DNA from: Hemileia vastatrix
Taxonomy: Eukaryota; Basidiomycota; Pucciniomycetes; Pucciniales; Zaghouaniaceae
NCBI GenBank assembly: GCA_030280995.1
Contig: JASXTE010000014.1
Location: 29,172,150 to 29,236,149 of the forward strand
DNA length: 64,000 bases
Direction of reading: 5' to 3'
This document shows positions 34,376 through 45,618 of this stretch, piece by piece. Below the pieces are notes generated by a model. That model made no database searches. It worked only from the letters and a program-made list of their open reading frames with translations, and was not told the origin of the DNA. The position numbers and the translations under genes are program-made. Within the stretch, counting starts at the first letter, position 1; each line of letters opens with the position of its first letter.

Positions 34376-34426
34376 CTTTCAAATAGAGGGAACGGCTAGC
34401 AGTTCACCCCCAGATTTCCCGTGGTG
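34376..34426 (-). repeat. Right terminal inverted repeat of the CACTA-like element
   Basis: Reverse strand CACCACGGGAAATCTGGGGG, then CTGCTAGCCG. Partner of 20375-20425. Confidence 0.75.
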
Positions 34427-34553
34427 AAATATAATTTTATTCAATAAGATTTTTTATTGTAACTACTTAAAATGTATAGCATTATTCCCTTAAATTATTC
34501 CAGTAATTTGTCATATAATTTACTGGACTCCTGAGATATCCTGGCTGACAAAG
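34427..34553 (+). repeat. Unit U, forward copy, right part
   Basis: Continues 20129-20374 across the insertion and ends CTGGCTGACAAAG, where the second X-type LTR begins. Confidence 0.65.
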
Positions 34554-35375
34554 TGTGTCAATAGAATTAGTAAATAATTTAAAATACATATTTAATATAT
34601 TAACATTAAATTCTCACTTTAAATAAGTTACAATTAAATTAATTACTGAAAGTAGTTAAAACAATTAATTAATTTCTCTTTATAATTGAACTAAATTTAT
34701 TATATAATATTTTGCGTGAAAATAATTCTAGTTGTTTTAAATTAAAACCTTTACATCTTAGTATAATACTTTTTTAGGATATTTTTTCTCACAATTCTCA
34801 TGGCCTTATAATTATTTAGTTATTCATTACTTGTTTGGAGCTTTAATATGGGAGAGTTATTAATTTATTCACAGGTTTAATTTGTTGTTTCATTTTTCCC
34901 TCAACATGTATTTTTTAATTAAGTTCTTTTGGTCTTTTGTTTTACATACTATCATTTTTTATATACATTGGAAGTGCCTCAGAATGTATCCTTGCCTATA
35001 AAACGGTCTTGTAATTCCTCTTTTTATCTATCATTTATTATACTCATACTTTTTTTATATTTTTAAATATCATACAAATTATTATTATTATTATTAGTCT
35101 TACAGTTTTAATATAAATCTTATATAATTTCAAGGTTGCCAAAAGTCTATTAATAACAATAATTGATTGCGGCGCATTGAGAAATAACTTACAAAAAATA
35201 TTTGATATTCTTTAAATCTACTGTAGTGTCATAAACTCATAAAATATCATTGTATTACTCTCCATAAATCCAATTAGTATCTACTTCTCATATACTACTT
35301 GCAAATTAGTCTTTATCTTCCTATTATACCTCTTCTTTTATATTCCTTTTCCTACTCCTTCTACACGACCCGCCG
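34554..35375 (+). repeat. AT-rich LTR (family X), forward copy
   Basis: About 820 bp from TGTGTCAATAGAATT to CTCCTTCTACA. Reverse-complement match to 19313-20128, including the microsatellite, the ACTGTAGTGTCAT block and the end region. No internal element is recognised after it. Confidence 0.6.
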
Positions 35376-36691
35376 ATAAAACTACTCTATTATTTTCAAC
35401 AGGGAAAAAATTTAAAAAAAATGATTACTTGCATGCAGTGACTCAGAAAGAATAGCTATTGACACTATTATTGCAATAAAAGCTCCAAGTCAAATTTGTT
35501 AGGAGAAAAGGTAAACTTACTATAGTGATTGAAAAATCACACTTAATTATATACTAATTTAAGTATATATAAACCTATGGTCTAAAATCCCAGTTCAAAT
35601 AACAGCTTTGGAAAAAGTTTGTTTTTTGCACAAGGGTGGTCTGTGCATTGAGTCATTTGTCCAAAAAATCAAAAAAATTTGTTATTAGGAAAGGCTCCCA
35701 ATTTCTAGTGAGTCGTCTAGAAGAAGAAATAATATAAAGCTAAAAAGGAAGAAGAAGAAGAAATAAAAAGCTAAGTACACAATGGTATAAGAAACTAAAT
35801 GATCTGAAAACAAATCTTTGGAAATAAGGTTTTTTTATTTAAACAAGTAAGTAATATTTTATTCCTCTGACTATAATCAAAATCAAAGTAAAGGTAAACC
35901 GCTCTTAAAGCAACCTGTATTTAGATATAATTCAGTATTTTATTTGTATTTAGAACACAATAATAAAGTTTTTACAAAAATATGAAAAAAGTAACTAAAT
36001 TTTTAATTGCTAAAATATAAGGTAATGTAAGTAATGGAGACTACAAAGTGAGAAATCAAAGCCTTTAAATAGGTAAATGAGGCCCTCTGAGATGTTACTA
36101 AGGGTAAAAAAGAAAAGAAAAAAATAAAATGAAGTGTTGCAGAAAATAAGGGTTCTATGTAACTATTTACAAAAACAGAACAAAAGATCTCAATGTATCC
36201 ATCCCTTTAAACCCTGTAGCCATGTTAGAGATGAAATACACAAAAAATTTAACTATAGTAATTACAAACACATTACATTTTGTTGTATTGTAAAAAATCC
36301 AAATTTTTATTGAAACAAATATATTTTATACTATTTGAGACATACATTTTTTCATATCTAACTAATATGACTTAAAACAATATTGAGTAAGCAATTTCAT
36401 CAGTTGTACTAGTATAATAAATGTTGTAATTAAACAAGTATTTTAATAAAATCAGTTTTATTAAAATAAAACACTTATATTTTAAAATAAAGGATTTACT
36501 TGTTTAATGTATTTGTATCGGGAGACTCCTTTTGGTCTAGAAGATTTTTGGTGGCAATTTATGGTTTTGGATGGTGGATTTGGAATTCTCAAAGTCAAGT
36601 ATGTATTTTAAATCTTTTAATTTATTTTACTCAAATAAAAAGAGGTAGATTTTTTTTAAATATTATTATAATTTATGATTTGGAGTTACAG
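35376..36691. other. Unassigned AT-rich stretch
   Basis: No recognisable gene, terminus or repeat. Includes a short GAA-rich run (about 35742-35762). Probably decayed repeat sequence. Confidence 0.5.
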
Positions 36692-36796
36692 TGTAGACAA
36701 TCCTATAGTACTAGCTATAGGCCTTGACCAAGGGAGTTGTAGAAAACCCAGAGAGAAAATCCCCTTTCCCTTTAGAAAAATAAGTGAGACTTACGT
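36692..36796 (-). repeat. Family-A LTR end fragment
   Basis: About 105 bp starting TGTAGACAATCCTATAG, the reverse of a family-A LTR end. It abuts the start of a forward family-A LTR, so one copy inserted into another. Confidence 0.75.
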
Positions 36797-37887
36797 TGTG
36801 GTCTTCCAACATTGGCAGGGGCCTTTGTTGTGTGTTTCGGCACTGTTTGTGCATGTCTTAATTGACATATGTTGAAGAATTGGGTATTTTTCTGGTTTTA
36901 TTCCGTGGATATTGGATCTGTGGGTATGTGGGTACTATCATTGGATAGCCCCGGTTTTCTATATATCTCATGTCTTGATAATATTTTTCATATTCTAAGT
37001 TTTAAGGGGTCAATTCCTAATTCTTCAGTTACAAAAGATAGCTGTTTAATTTTGTTTTTTGTGTCTTACAGGCTAACCTTAAGTCTTAGGGTTAAGTACT
37101 TAGTACCATTGGATAGTGTTAATTTAGCTATATATTTCATGTCTCAATTTTGTTATAGTGAAATTCCATGTTTTAAAGGTTTTAGTAGTTGTAGCTAATT
37201 TTTCTAAGTAGATTAGGTGTTTTTATTGGTTTTCTGGCTTCAGGGAGGCCGGGCCACTTCAGGCGGCATCTCCAACGTTGGGCGGCCTGCCCGCCTCTGT
37301 TTTAGAAAGTTGGGGAGCGCTTCTGGAGGGTTTTTTATTCAATTTGGCTGGTACAGGCGCCAAATTTGTTGGTGTGAATGGGCTCTTAGATAGTGGTCTG
37401 TGTGTACATAGTGAAAAAGACATTTTGTGACAACTTTAATTATCATACAACCATCTGGAGGTGATATCCTTTTTCCTCATTCGGTTTTCACTGTTTTTTG
37501 GCCACAATTGGCTGTGTTTGTTGCAAGGTTAGTTCTTCATTTAACTCAACTTTAGCAACAGGTTCTTTGGTATAGTCTTGCAAACTATATCAAGTATTAT
37601 TGCTGTCTCTGGTGTGTATTTGCAGCCTACAACAAGTATCATTTCTTTCTCTGGTGTGGACATTGGTCTACATTTCAGTTCTTTGGTTTGGTAGTCTGTC
37701 TGGGGACTACTTTCTTGGCTCATCAAGCAGTCAAGTGTGTTGAAAAAGGTGTTTAGCAAACACGAACCAACTTACTTTAGCAAGAAAATCTCACTCTATT
37801 TTTCTAAAGGGACAGGGGAGTTTCTCTCTGTTTTTTCTCCAACTCCTTTGGTCAAGGCCTATAGCTAGTACTATAGGATTTTCTCCA
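36797..37887 (+). repeat. Family-A 5' LTR
   Basis: 1,091 bp, TGTGGTCTTCC to GGATTTTCTCCA, homologous to the three other long copies in the window. Confidence 0.88.
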
Positions 37888-37891
37888 TTTC

Positions 37892-37908
37892 TGGCGCCCA
37901 AAATGGGG
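37892..37908 (+). promoter_or_regulatory. Primer-binding site, tRNA-Lys type, mutated
   Basis: TGGCGCCCAAAATGGGG. It agrees with the tRNA-Lys(CUU) complement except for AAA in place of CGT. Confidence 0.7.
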
Positions 37909-37978
37909 TAGAACTTGCTAGTTTTTTGCAATCTCTGTTTTCTTTGGTTGGCTTTTTTTGGTGTTTTGGTCTGGAGGA

Positions 37979-40352
37979 ATGGCTTCTGGTTCCTCTTTTC
38001 CTGTGGTGGCTGTCAGTGGGGGAGATGGTCCTCCTGCTGTGGTGGTCAAGGAGTGTGTAAGGATTAAAACTTGGGATGGTACCAAGTTTAATGGGAAGGA
38101 TGTCAAGTGTTTTCTAGAGAAGTATAAAACTGCTGCTGGAGTGGATGGTGCTTCTTACCTGGACATGGTGAAGCATATTATCTTCTTCATTGGTGATAGG
38201 GAAGTGGAGAAGGAGATTGTGGCCATGTCTGGCTACAAAAAGAGGGATTGGAAGTTATTGTGTATGGAGATGGTAAATAGATGGGGTGTCAGGTTCACTA
38301 TTGTGTATCTGAACAAGGTTTTCAGTGAATGGAAATCTTATGGTGGTGTTGGTAACTTGCATAGTTACAGAAAGTTTCTGCTACAGTTTGATCCTGTGGT
38401 GGAATACTTGGTGGAAGTGGAGGAGCTGGCACATGAAAATGCTGCCAAGGATGTTTTTTGGTCTTCCCTGGCTAGAGATGTCAGGATGGATGTGTTGAAG
38501 GAGCTGTCAAGGAAGTACTTGATGAAGACTCTTTCTAATGGGGACCAGAATTTGCCTGCCTTGGATAAGGTGAAGGAGGCTGTTGAGGCCCATTTGAAGT
38601 TATTGGCTGTGTACACTTATCAGGAGGGGTGTGCCAAATATGTCAGCAAAGTCAATGAGGATTGGCTGAAGAGGAAGTTAGGGAGAAGAAGGAGGAGAAG
38701 AATATGGTGCAGGTTCCCAAACAGGAGAGGGACCCAGTGGTGGAGCAGTCGGCTGATCTCACAAAGCAGCTGCATATTTTTGTTCAGGAGGATAAGAAGG
38801 TCAATAAGACACCTTCTCAGCCTAGAGATTTTGATAGGAGGGCTGGTAGGAGTGATCCTTGGGTCTGCTCTTATTGCAGCAGGAGGGGGAACAGGTCCAA
38901 TGATTGTTGGGCATTGAACAGGGATGTGTCTGAAGGAAAGGTGGAATTTGATGGCAGGGTTTTCAAGTTCCCTGACAGTTTATTTGTGAAGTCCAGTGAG
39001 GGGCAGGCTCCTGTTGATTTGTTCAGGAGAAGGGGTGGTCTCAATCAAAGGATGCCAAGGTTTGAGGAGATTCCTGATCAGGGGAAGTCTTCTGGTAAGG
39101 AGAATGATGACATCAAGGGAAAGGAAAAGGAGGTCAATAAGGTCTATTTTTCTAATTCCTTTTGTGGTTTGGAGTTGTATTCCTGTGGTGGACTGTCAAT
39201 TGGGGAATGCTTGGCTGGTGTTTATGATGTGGAAGCAGCAAAGGTGGGAAGGCCTAGGAGCAGTTCTCAGGCCAAACCAAAGACAAATTCTTTAAAGGCA
39301 GATCCTAAGCTGAGTGCAGATAGGAAGAGGTACAGCAAAGAGGAGCTGTACAAGATGCAGAAGGGTATGGCTGACATGGGCCTCCCTAGTTTTGGTGCAT
39401 TGGACATGAATGGTGAGCCAATGCCAATGGAGGTTGATTCTGACTCTGAGGAGGATGTCCCTTTGGCTTCATTGCCAAATCCTTCTGAAGTTAGAGGTTC
39501 TGGTGAGGGATCTGGTTTGGTTCCTGTTAATGGTAAATCTGTTGGTGGTGCTGGTCTTCAAGAAGCTTCTAGGACCAAGGTAGTGAAAAAAAGAGCTCAC
39601 TTTGAGAGGCCAGTAGTTTCTGGTCAAGTTAATGTTATGGACTCTGTCCTGGAAAGGATGAATCAGGGTCAGGTTTCCCTATCTTATGGGAATTGTATGC
39701 TATCAGTCCAGGGTTGGCTGATAGACAGAAAAAGTTGTTGACCAGGAGAAGAGTTTCTTCTGGGGAGGTAGAATACATATGTGATTCTGTGGAAAAGTTT
39801 GGTGAGGGGTTGGAAACTCATTTTTCTGCTCCTCTGGGATATTTCAATGTCACTCTGAATGGCAGGGAGGCAAGGGCATTGGTGGATTCAGGTTCTCAGA
39901 TAAACCTGATTTCTTTTTTTGAGGCAACTCATTTGGTCCTCCCCATCAAAACTGGTATTGGTGGGAATTTGAGAGGGATCCGTGGCCATGTCACTGAATT
40001 GGTTGGAACTTCTGAGTTTGTGAAGTTAGATGTTGGTGGAGCCTCAGGGAAGGTTCATTTTTATATTGCTAATGGAACAGTTAAAGCTGTTTTGGGTGGG
40101 CCATTCTTGATGGATTTTCAGGCAAGAATTGGTTGTCAATTTGACTTGGGAATCAGCTTGGAGTTGACTGATGAAGACAAAAGGAGGCTTCAAATGAGGT
40201 TATCATCCCCTGGAGAGGATGGTTGGGAGACCAGGCCTGGTTTATCTTTAATGGGCCAGTGCATGTTTGTTGCAGGAGAAGGAAAGAAGTGGGTGCGGCC
40301 TCTGGTCTTTTGGAGTGTGGCTCAGGCTCTATTGAGAGTCTGTCTTTTTTAG
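37979..40352 (+). pseudogene. Family-A gag and DUF4100-like/aspartic protease polyprotein
   Basis: ATG 37979 (MASGSSFPVV). The gag N-terminus is open to about 38650, where a one-base deletion relative to the copy at 1-1380 shifts frame. The second frame (to 39741) holds the zinc knuckle CSYCSRRGNRSNDC, in which the metal-binding His is Asn, and an acidic region. The frame shifts again near 39690. The third frame carries a DUF4100-type region (RQKKLLTRRRV) and a protease loop ALVDSGSQINLIS (about 39880), and ends at 40352. Two frameshifts make it defective. Confidence 0.85.
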
Positions 40353-40711
40353 AGTAATGAGGGCTGATCACCCTAGTGCTACAACCTCTCCCCAAGATGA
40401 GGAAATCCCAGGTTGTAGTAGGTCAGCTCCCTTAGAGATATACCAAGTGGATTTTCAACTTTCTCTTTCTAATGTTTCTCTTCTCTGCAAGTATTCTTAG
40501 AGTTTTTTTTCAAGTCTCTGTTCTCTCTCAAGATTCTCAAAGATCATCAAGATCAATTTTTGGGCCTCCAGCATGAGGTTAAAATGCAGAAGACTATGAA
40601 GAAAGAAGATCATAAAGTTCATTTTTTGGGCCTCCAGCATGAGGATAAACTGCACAATTTTAAAAGAGTTGATTCTGAAGATGAATCAAGATTTCAAGAT
40701 TTGGAAGACGG
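40353..40711 (+). other. Family-A gag-pol spacer
   Basis: Non-coding or linker sequence homologous to 44817 onward in family B (GGGCTGATCA...GTAGGTCAGCTC). It includes a direct repeat TTTTTGGGCCTCCAGCATGA (40558 and 40624). It ends in ACGG, duplicated at 51401. Confidence 0.6.
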
Positions 40712-42029
40712 TGTGGCATTCCAAATGGATTTATGGTGATTTTTGGATGATTTATGGTGATTTTTTGGAGGATTTATGGTGTTTTGGAATGGATATATGT
40801 TGGTATTCCTATTGTTATTTGATGGTTTCATGGATTGGGTATTGGCTTTACTGGATTTTCTAGGGCTCTCTTGGTATTTTTGGTGGATGCAGTGTGCTCA
40901 TGGAGTAGCCATTTTTTTCCGGTGCACTCTGGTTCGCTCCGGTGATTTTCTGGTGCAAAAGCAAAGTGTAGTGGATAAATTCTGTCATTGTGGAAAAGTT
41001 TGGTTATGGTGAAAAGATTAACTCACTCTGGCCAAATTAGCTCATTATGGAAAAAAGAGCTCATTGTGGCAAAATTTGCTCACAATGGGAAAGTCTGATC
41101 ACCAGTGCAAAGTTTGGTCACTGCAGAAAAGTCTGGGCACTGTGGTAAAGTTTGGTCACTGTAGAAAAATCTGATCACCAGTGCAAAGTTTTGTCACTGC
41201 AGATAAGTCTGGGCACTGTGGTAAATTTTGGTCACTGTATAAAAGTCTGATCACCAGTGCAAAGTTTGGTCACTGCAGAGAGTTTGGCTATTGTGGCAAA
41301 ATTTGGTTAGAATTTATTATGCTTGTTAGATCAATAGTTTATTGTAGATCCTATGCATGTAGGGTATTGTTGGAAAGGTCTGGAGGAGGAGAATCAGATA
41401 GAAAGGGAATAATCTTAGTCTTCTACATGTTTTTTGTTTTTTAGTTTCGATAAAAAGGGTCTTTTTTGATAAATAACAATATTTTAACATATAACAACAA
41501 TTATAATAAAAATATCAACATATAGGGTACCATTGGATAGCTCTCATCCTGGGTGACTCAAATTTATTTCTTTTCTTATAAAATTTATAAAATAAAAATG
41601 TAATAAAGAAAACTCTTTAATTTTGGTGGGTAACTGGGTAAATCTGGGGCAGACCTTTAATAAGGCACCTTTGAACAGATCATCCCAAGGGTAGGTTCTG
41701 GGGTACTTTACTGTGCTTTTCAGTCTCTGGGGCAAGTGTTGAGGCTTGTTCTAAATATTTGCTGTGACTTGTATCAGTGTAATCTGGTATAAGGTATTTG
41801 TTTTGGGGGTGTAATAATTTATTGCACTTTCTTTTTTTTCCTATATTATAGGTTTCCAACACTTTCAAGGTCTTTCTCTCAGATTTTCAACTTATCCAAC
41901 TCTTCAAGCAGATCTTCAAGCTTAGTTAATTGAATCTTATGTTTACTTTGAGGGACAGTGATTTCTTTTGTTTTTCCAACTACCTTGGATTCTGCCTGCA
42001 GCAAGGTGACTGTAGGAGTCTACTCTACA
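40712..42029 (+). repeat. Family-B 5' LTR
   Basis: Lacks about 89 bp present near the start of the 3' LTR (after TGTGGCATTC). Contains 76 bp tandem units at 41094, 41170 and 41246 (TCTGATCACCAGTGC...). Confidence 0.85.
41094..41300 (+). repeat. 76 bp tandem repeat within the family-B LTR
   Basis: 2.7 units of alternating TTTGGTCACTG and TCTGGGCACTG motifs. The 3' LTR has the same phase at 50466, 50542 and 50618. Confidence 0.85.
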
Positions 42030-42036
42030 TTTTTGT

Positions 42037-42054
42037 TTCCCAACGTGGGGTTCG
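42037..42054 (+). promoter_or_regulatory. Degenerate tRNA-Lys-type primer-binding site
   Basis: CCCAACGTGGGG plus TTCGAA follows the LTR by about 9 bases. The core equals the family-A primer site but the leading TGGCG is lost. Confidence 0.5.
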
Positions 42055-42344
42055 AATTCTCTAGCTTCTGATGAAACTTACTTGTTGGACTTCTGGATTT
42101 TTGTTTTCTGGTTGTTGGATTTTGATTGGTTGGTTATTTGGTGATTCTGGTAACTGGCTGAACCAGTACAGGATCTGTGGTAGTAGGGATCTAGGTATAG
42201 GTCTGAACCCTTGCTAGATCTGTTGTTTTTGTTTTTGTTTGTTGTTTTATCCTAGTAAAGGGCTGAACCCTTGTAGGATATTGTCGGTTGTCTGGTAAAG
42301 GGCTGAACCCTTGCAGACTTCATTGGTTTCTGGTGCTATTTGGG

Positions 42345-44816
42345 ATGTCTTCTCCATCTGGTGCTGGTGTTATTGCTGCTGCTGCTGATGGTGTCAGGCC
42401 TTCAGTAAGGATTCAAACTTGGGATGGGCCCAAATTTGTTGGTGATGATGTAAAGTAGGTTTTAGGCAGATATGAGGCTGCTGCTGGAATTGATGGGGCT
42501 TCTCATTTAGATATGGTGAAGCAGGTAATCTTTTTCATGGGTGATAGGGAAGTTGAGAAGGAGATTACTGGTATGGAGGGTTATAAGACTAGTGATTGGA
42601 AAAGGCTTAGTAGGGAAATGGTGGACAGATGGGGAGTCAGATATTCAATGGTGGATTTAAATAAGGTTGTTGGAGAATGGCAAGTGCAGGTTGGAATAAA
42701 TTCTTTGGTGAGTTATAGGAAACGTGTTGGTAGTTTTGAAACTGTGGTGGAATATCTGGTGGAGGTAGAGGAATTGCTCATGAAAATGCAGTCAAAGATT
42801 TATTTTGGTCCGCTTTTGGGAGGGATGTTAGGATGGATGTGTTAAAGGAGTTGTCTAGGAAGGGTTTGATAAAAACCTTACCTAATGGGGAGCAGAAGTT
42901 GCCTGCTCTTAAGGTGGTAAAAGAATTGGTGGAGTCTTACCTCAGGCTTTTGGCTGTGAACAGTTATCAAGAAACCTGTACACAGTATGTCAGCAAAATT
43001 AATGAAGTTTTGACTGATAATAACGATATTATGAAGAAGGCTCAGGAGGCAAGAAAAGCTCAGTTGGGGAAACCGGTTCCTAAGGTGGATAAGAATGTGG
43101 ATAAGGAGATGGTGGATCAATTGGCTGACTTAACGAAGCAATTGAAAATTTTTGTTCAAGAAACTCAGAAGGCCAGCAGGGTTTCAGATTCTTCTTCATC
43201 ATCTCATTCAAGTAGAGGTTATGATAGGAGGAATGGTGGTACTGTTGATGTTTAGATTTGTTCCTACTGTAACCCGAAGGGACATAAGTCTAATGATTGT
43301 TGGACTTTGAATAGGGATCAGGCTGCTGGTAGAGTAAATTTTGATGGAAAGGTATTTAGGTTTTCCTGATGGATCTTTTATCAAGCCCAGTGAAGGCCAG
43401 GCTCCTTTGGATTTGGTGAGGAGGAATAGTATGGGTGAAAAGAGAGCTAGGTTTGAGGAATTGCCTACTGAGGCTTCTTCTGGTACTGGAAATAATTCTG
43501 GAGATAAGGGGAAGGAAAAAGAGGTTAGTAAGGCTACTTTATCTACTTCATATGGTAATTTGGAGTTATTAAAGGTTGTTAAGGCGGATGGTGAGTGTAT
43601 GGCTGGTGTATATGATGTGGAGGCTGCTAGGAGGGCGGCTGTTTCTAAAGCTAGAAGCAGTATTTCTAATCAGTTATGTTCAAGAGGTGGAAAGGTGGAT
43701 TCAAAGAAGGCTGAAGATCCCAAGAAGATTTATACGCCTGAAGAGATTCGTCAGATGCAGAAGGGGATAGCTGATATGGGTCCCCCTAGATTTGGTGCTT
43801 TTGATCTTAAAGGTGATCCTATGCCTTTGGATGATGGTTCAGATACAGAGGAGGATGTGCTTTTGGCATCTTTTCCTAGGCTGAGTTCTAGTGGGCCAAT
43901 GGAGGGAGTTAGAACTACTGTTGATGGTTCTGGTTTGGTCTCTGTGGATGGAAAGGTTCATGGGGATAATTCTGATGTGGAGATGCGTGATGTTGTTGGT
44001 AATGTGGGACCTCAGGAGTCTGCTAGGGCAAAGGTTGCTAGGAGTAAGGCTCATTATGAGAGGCCAGTGGTTTCTGGTCAAGATAATGCTATGGATGTTG
44101 TTTTGGGAAGGGTGAATCAGCTTCAGATTCCATTATCTTTGGGTGAACTGTTCACTATTATTCCAGCCCTTGCTGAAAAGCAGAAGAAGCATTTGACTAG
44201 GAGAAGAGTGGCTACTGGTGAGGTGGAGTATATGTGTGAAAATGTGGATAAGTTTAGTAATGAGGTGGAGACTCACTGTTCTGCTCCTTTGGGATATTTG
44301 GTGGTTTCTTTAAATGGCAAATATGTGAAGGCATTGGTTGATTCAGGCTCACAAATAAATTTAATTTCATTGGATCAAGCAACTAGTCTGGATTTGCCAA
44401 TTAAAGCTGGTGTTGGAGGGAATCTCAGAGGGATAGGTAGGCATGCTACTGAGTTGATTGGTACAGCAGAGCATGTAAAGTTAGGTGTAGGTGGAGCTGT
44501 TGGAAAAGTTCATTTTTATGTGGCTAGAGGAGCTGTGAAGACAGTTTTAGGAGGGCCATTTTTGATGGATTTTGAGGCCAAGATTGGTTATCAGTCTGGT
44601 GTTGGGATTAGTTTGGAGATCACTGGGGAGGATATGAGGCGGTTACATATGAGGTTGGCACCCTCAGGTGATGAAGGTTGGGAAACTAGGCCTGGTGTTT
44701 CTGCATCTTGTCAGTGTTGCACTTGCATTAGGAAGAGAAAAGATTTGAAGTCCTCTTCTGGTGTATTTGAGGATAGTGGTGATCATTTTGTTGGTGACCC
44801 TTCTTTTTTAGGGTAG
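42345..44816 (+). pseudogene. Family-B gag and DUF4100-like/protease polyprotein
   Basis: ATG 42345. A TAG at 42456-42458 replaces a Trp conserved in family A, and there is a frameshift near 42780. The second frame runs to a TAG at 43253-43255 just before the zinc knuckle CSYCNPKGHKSNDC (full C-X2-C-X4-H-X4-C). A third frame (from about 43340 to 44816) contains the DUF4100-like region (LAEKQKKHLTRRR) and protease loop ALVDSGSQINLIS (about 44330). It parallels family A throughout, with lower identity at the N-terminus. Confidence 0.85.
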
Positions 44817-45618
44817 ATAGGGCTGATCAAACTAGTGCTGTAATCTCTCCTCAAGAAGAAATCCGGGATTGCAGTAGGTCAGCTCAAGTGGAGATATATC
44901 AAGTGGAATCTCAACTTTTTGTAGATAATATTACTTTATTATGTCAATTTTTTTCAAATTATTTGTCTGGTTTAACTTTTTCTTCAAGTTTTCCTCTCAA
45001 GTTTATTAAAAGTTCTGAAGATGTTTTAGGGAAAATTTTGTTGGAGCGGAAAAGTTTTGGAGTGGTGGCAAATGGGTCTAAAAGTAAGTCCTCCCAATTG
45101 TGCACTGCTAGGGTTTCTTCTACACCTTTCAAAAACATTACCATGGCCACACATGTGAGCATTGGGGACACCCCTGGTTGTTTTTCTAGGAATAGCAAGA
45201 AACAATTTGACAAAAATCAAGAAAAAAATCTCAAGATAAATGAAAATCAACAAAAAAATATTTATGTAAAGATATTGACAATAGGGCTGAGCCTACTTGG
45301 AATGCTGGTAACCTCCTGCATGAGGATAGACTGCTAACTTTTCACACTTTTTATTATTCTTCTCTTATTTCTAAAAATAAAAATCAAATTAAAAATTGTC
45401 TGCATAATAAAAAACTAGATAACAATATTTTTGAAAATTCCAATAATTCTGTTTCTAAAAACTTTAATAATTCTTTTTCAAAAAATAAAAATAAAAATAA
45501 AACTGATAAAATTTCTTTATCTGATTCTAATAATTCTTTTTGTAAAAATTCTGTTACTCTTAATTCTGATGAAGATGAAGATTCTGTTGATGAAAGGAGC
45601 TCAATTCCTCAAGTCCAT
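44817..45618 (+). other. Family-B gag-pol linker
   Basis: Includes a conserved FGVV...SQLCTARVS segment (about 45055-45130), also present at the start of family-A pol (51430-51500). After it comes a Lys/Asn/Ser-rich simple-sequence stretch (45340-45600) that opens into the pol frame. No separate gene. Confidence 0.55.

Larger units (their letters stand above)
20375..34426. mobile_element. 14 kb CACTA-like element filled with palindrome satellite, no transposase
   Basis: The left end CACTACGGGAAATCTAGGGG (20375) and the right end, reverse strand CACCACGGGAAATCTGGGGG (34426), match at about 43 of the first 49 positions. Both share a GCTAGC core. CACTA/EnSpm elements begin CACTA and make 3 bp duplications; here the flanks are AAG and AAA, one mismatch. 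The homologous inverted copy at 18990-19115 runs straight through the insertion point, confirming that 14,052 bp were inserted. Contents are degenerate units (about 20950-22200), a satellite of about 600 bp units (22200-33190) and a nested Harbinger-like element. I found no transposase, so it would be non-autonomous. Confidence 0.7.

Noticed and set aside
35376..36691. Possible host gene between repeats
   Set aside because: No open frame over 75 codons with plausible composition, no splice-linked exons seen.
37918..38616. Reverse-strand frames opposite family-A gag
   Set aside because: Mirror frames of the coding strand; the same shadows occur at 743-994 and 1253-1441.
41368..42029. A 662 bp LTR beginning TGTTGGAAAGG as the family-B LTR
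   Set aside because: The direct repeat extends further left to TGTGGCATTC, where a polypurine tract and ACGG duplication fit; the shorter version has no matching flanks.
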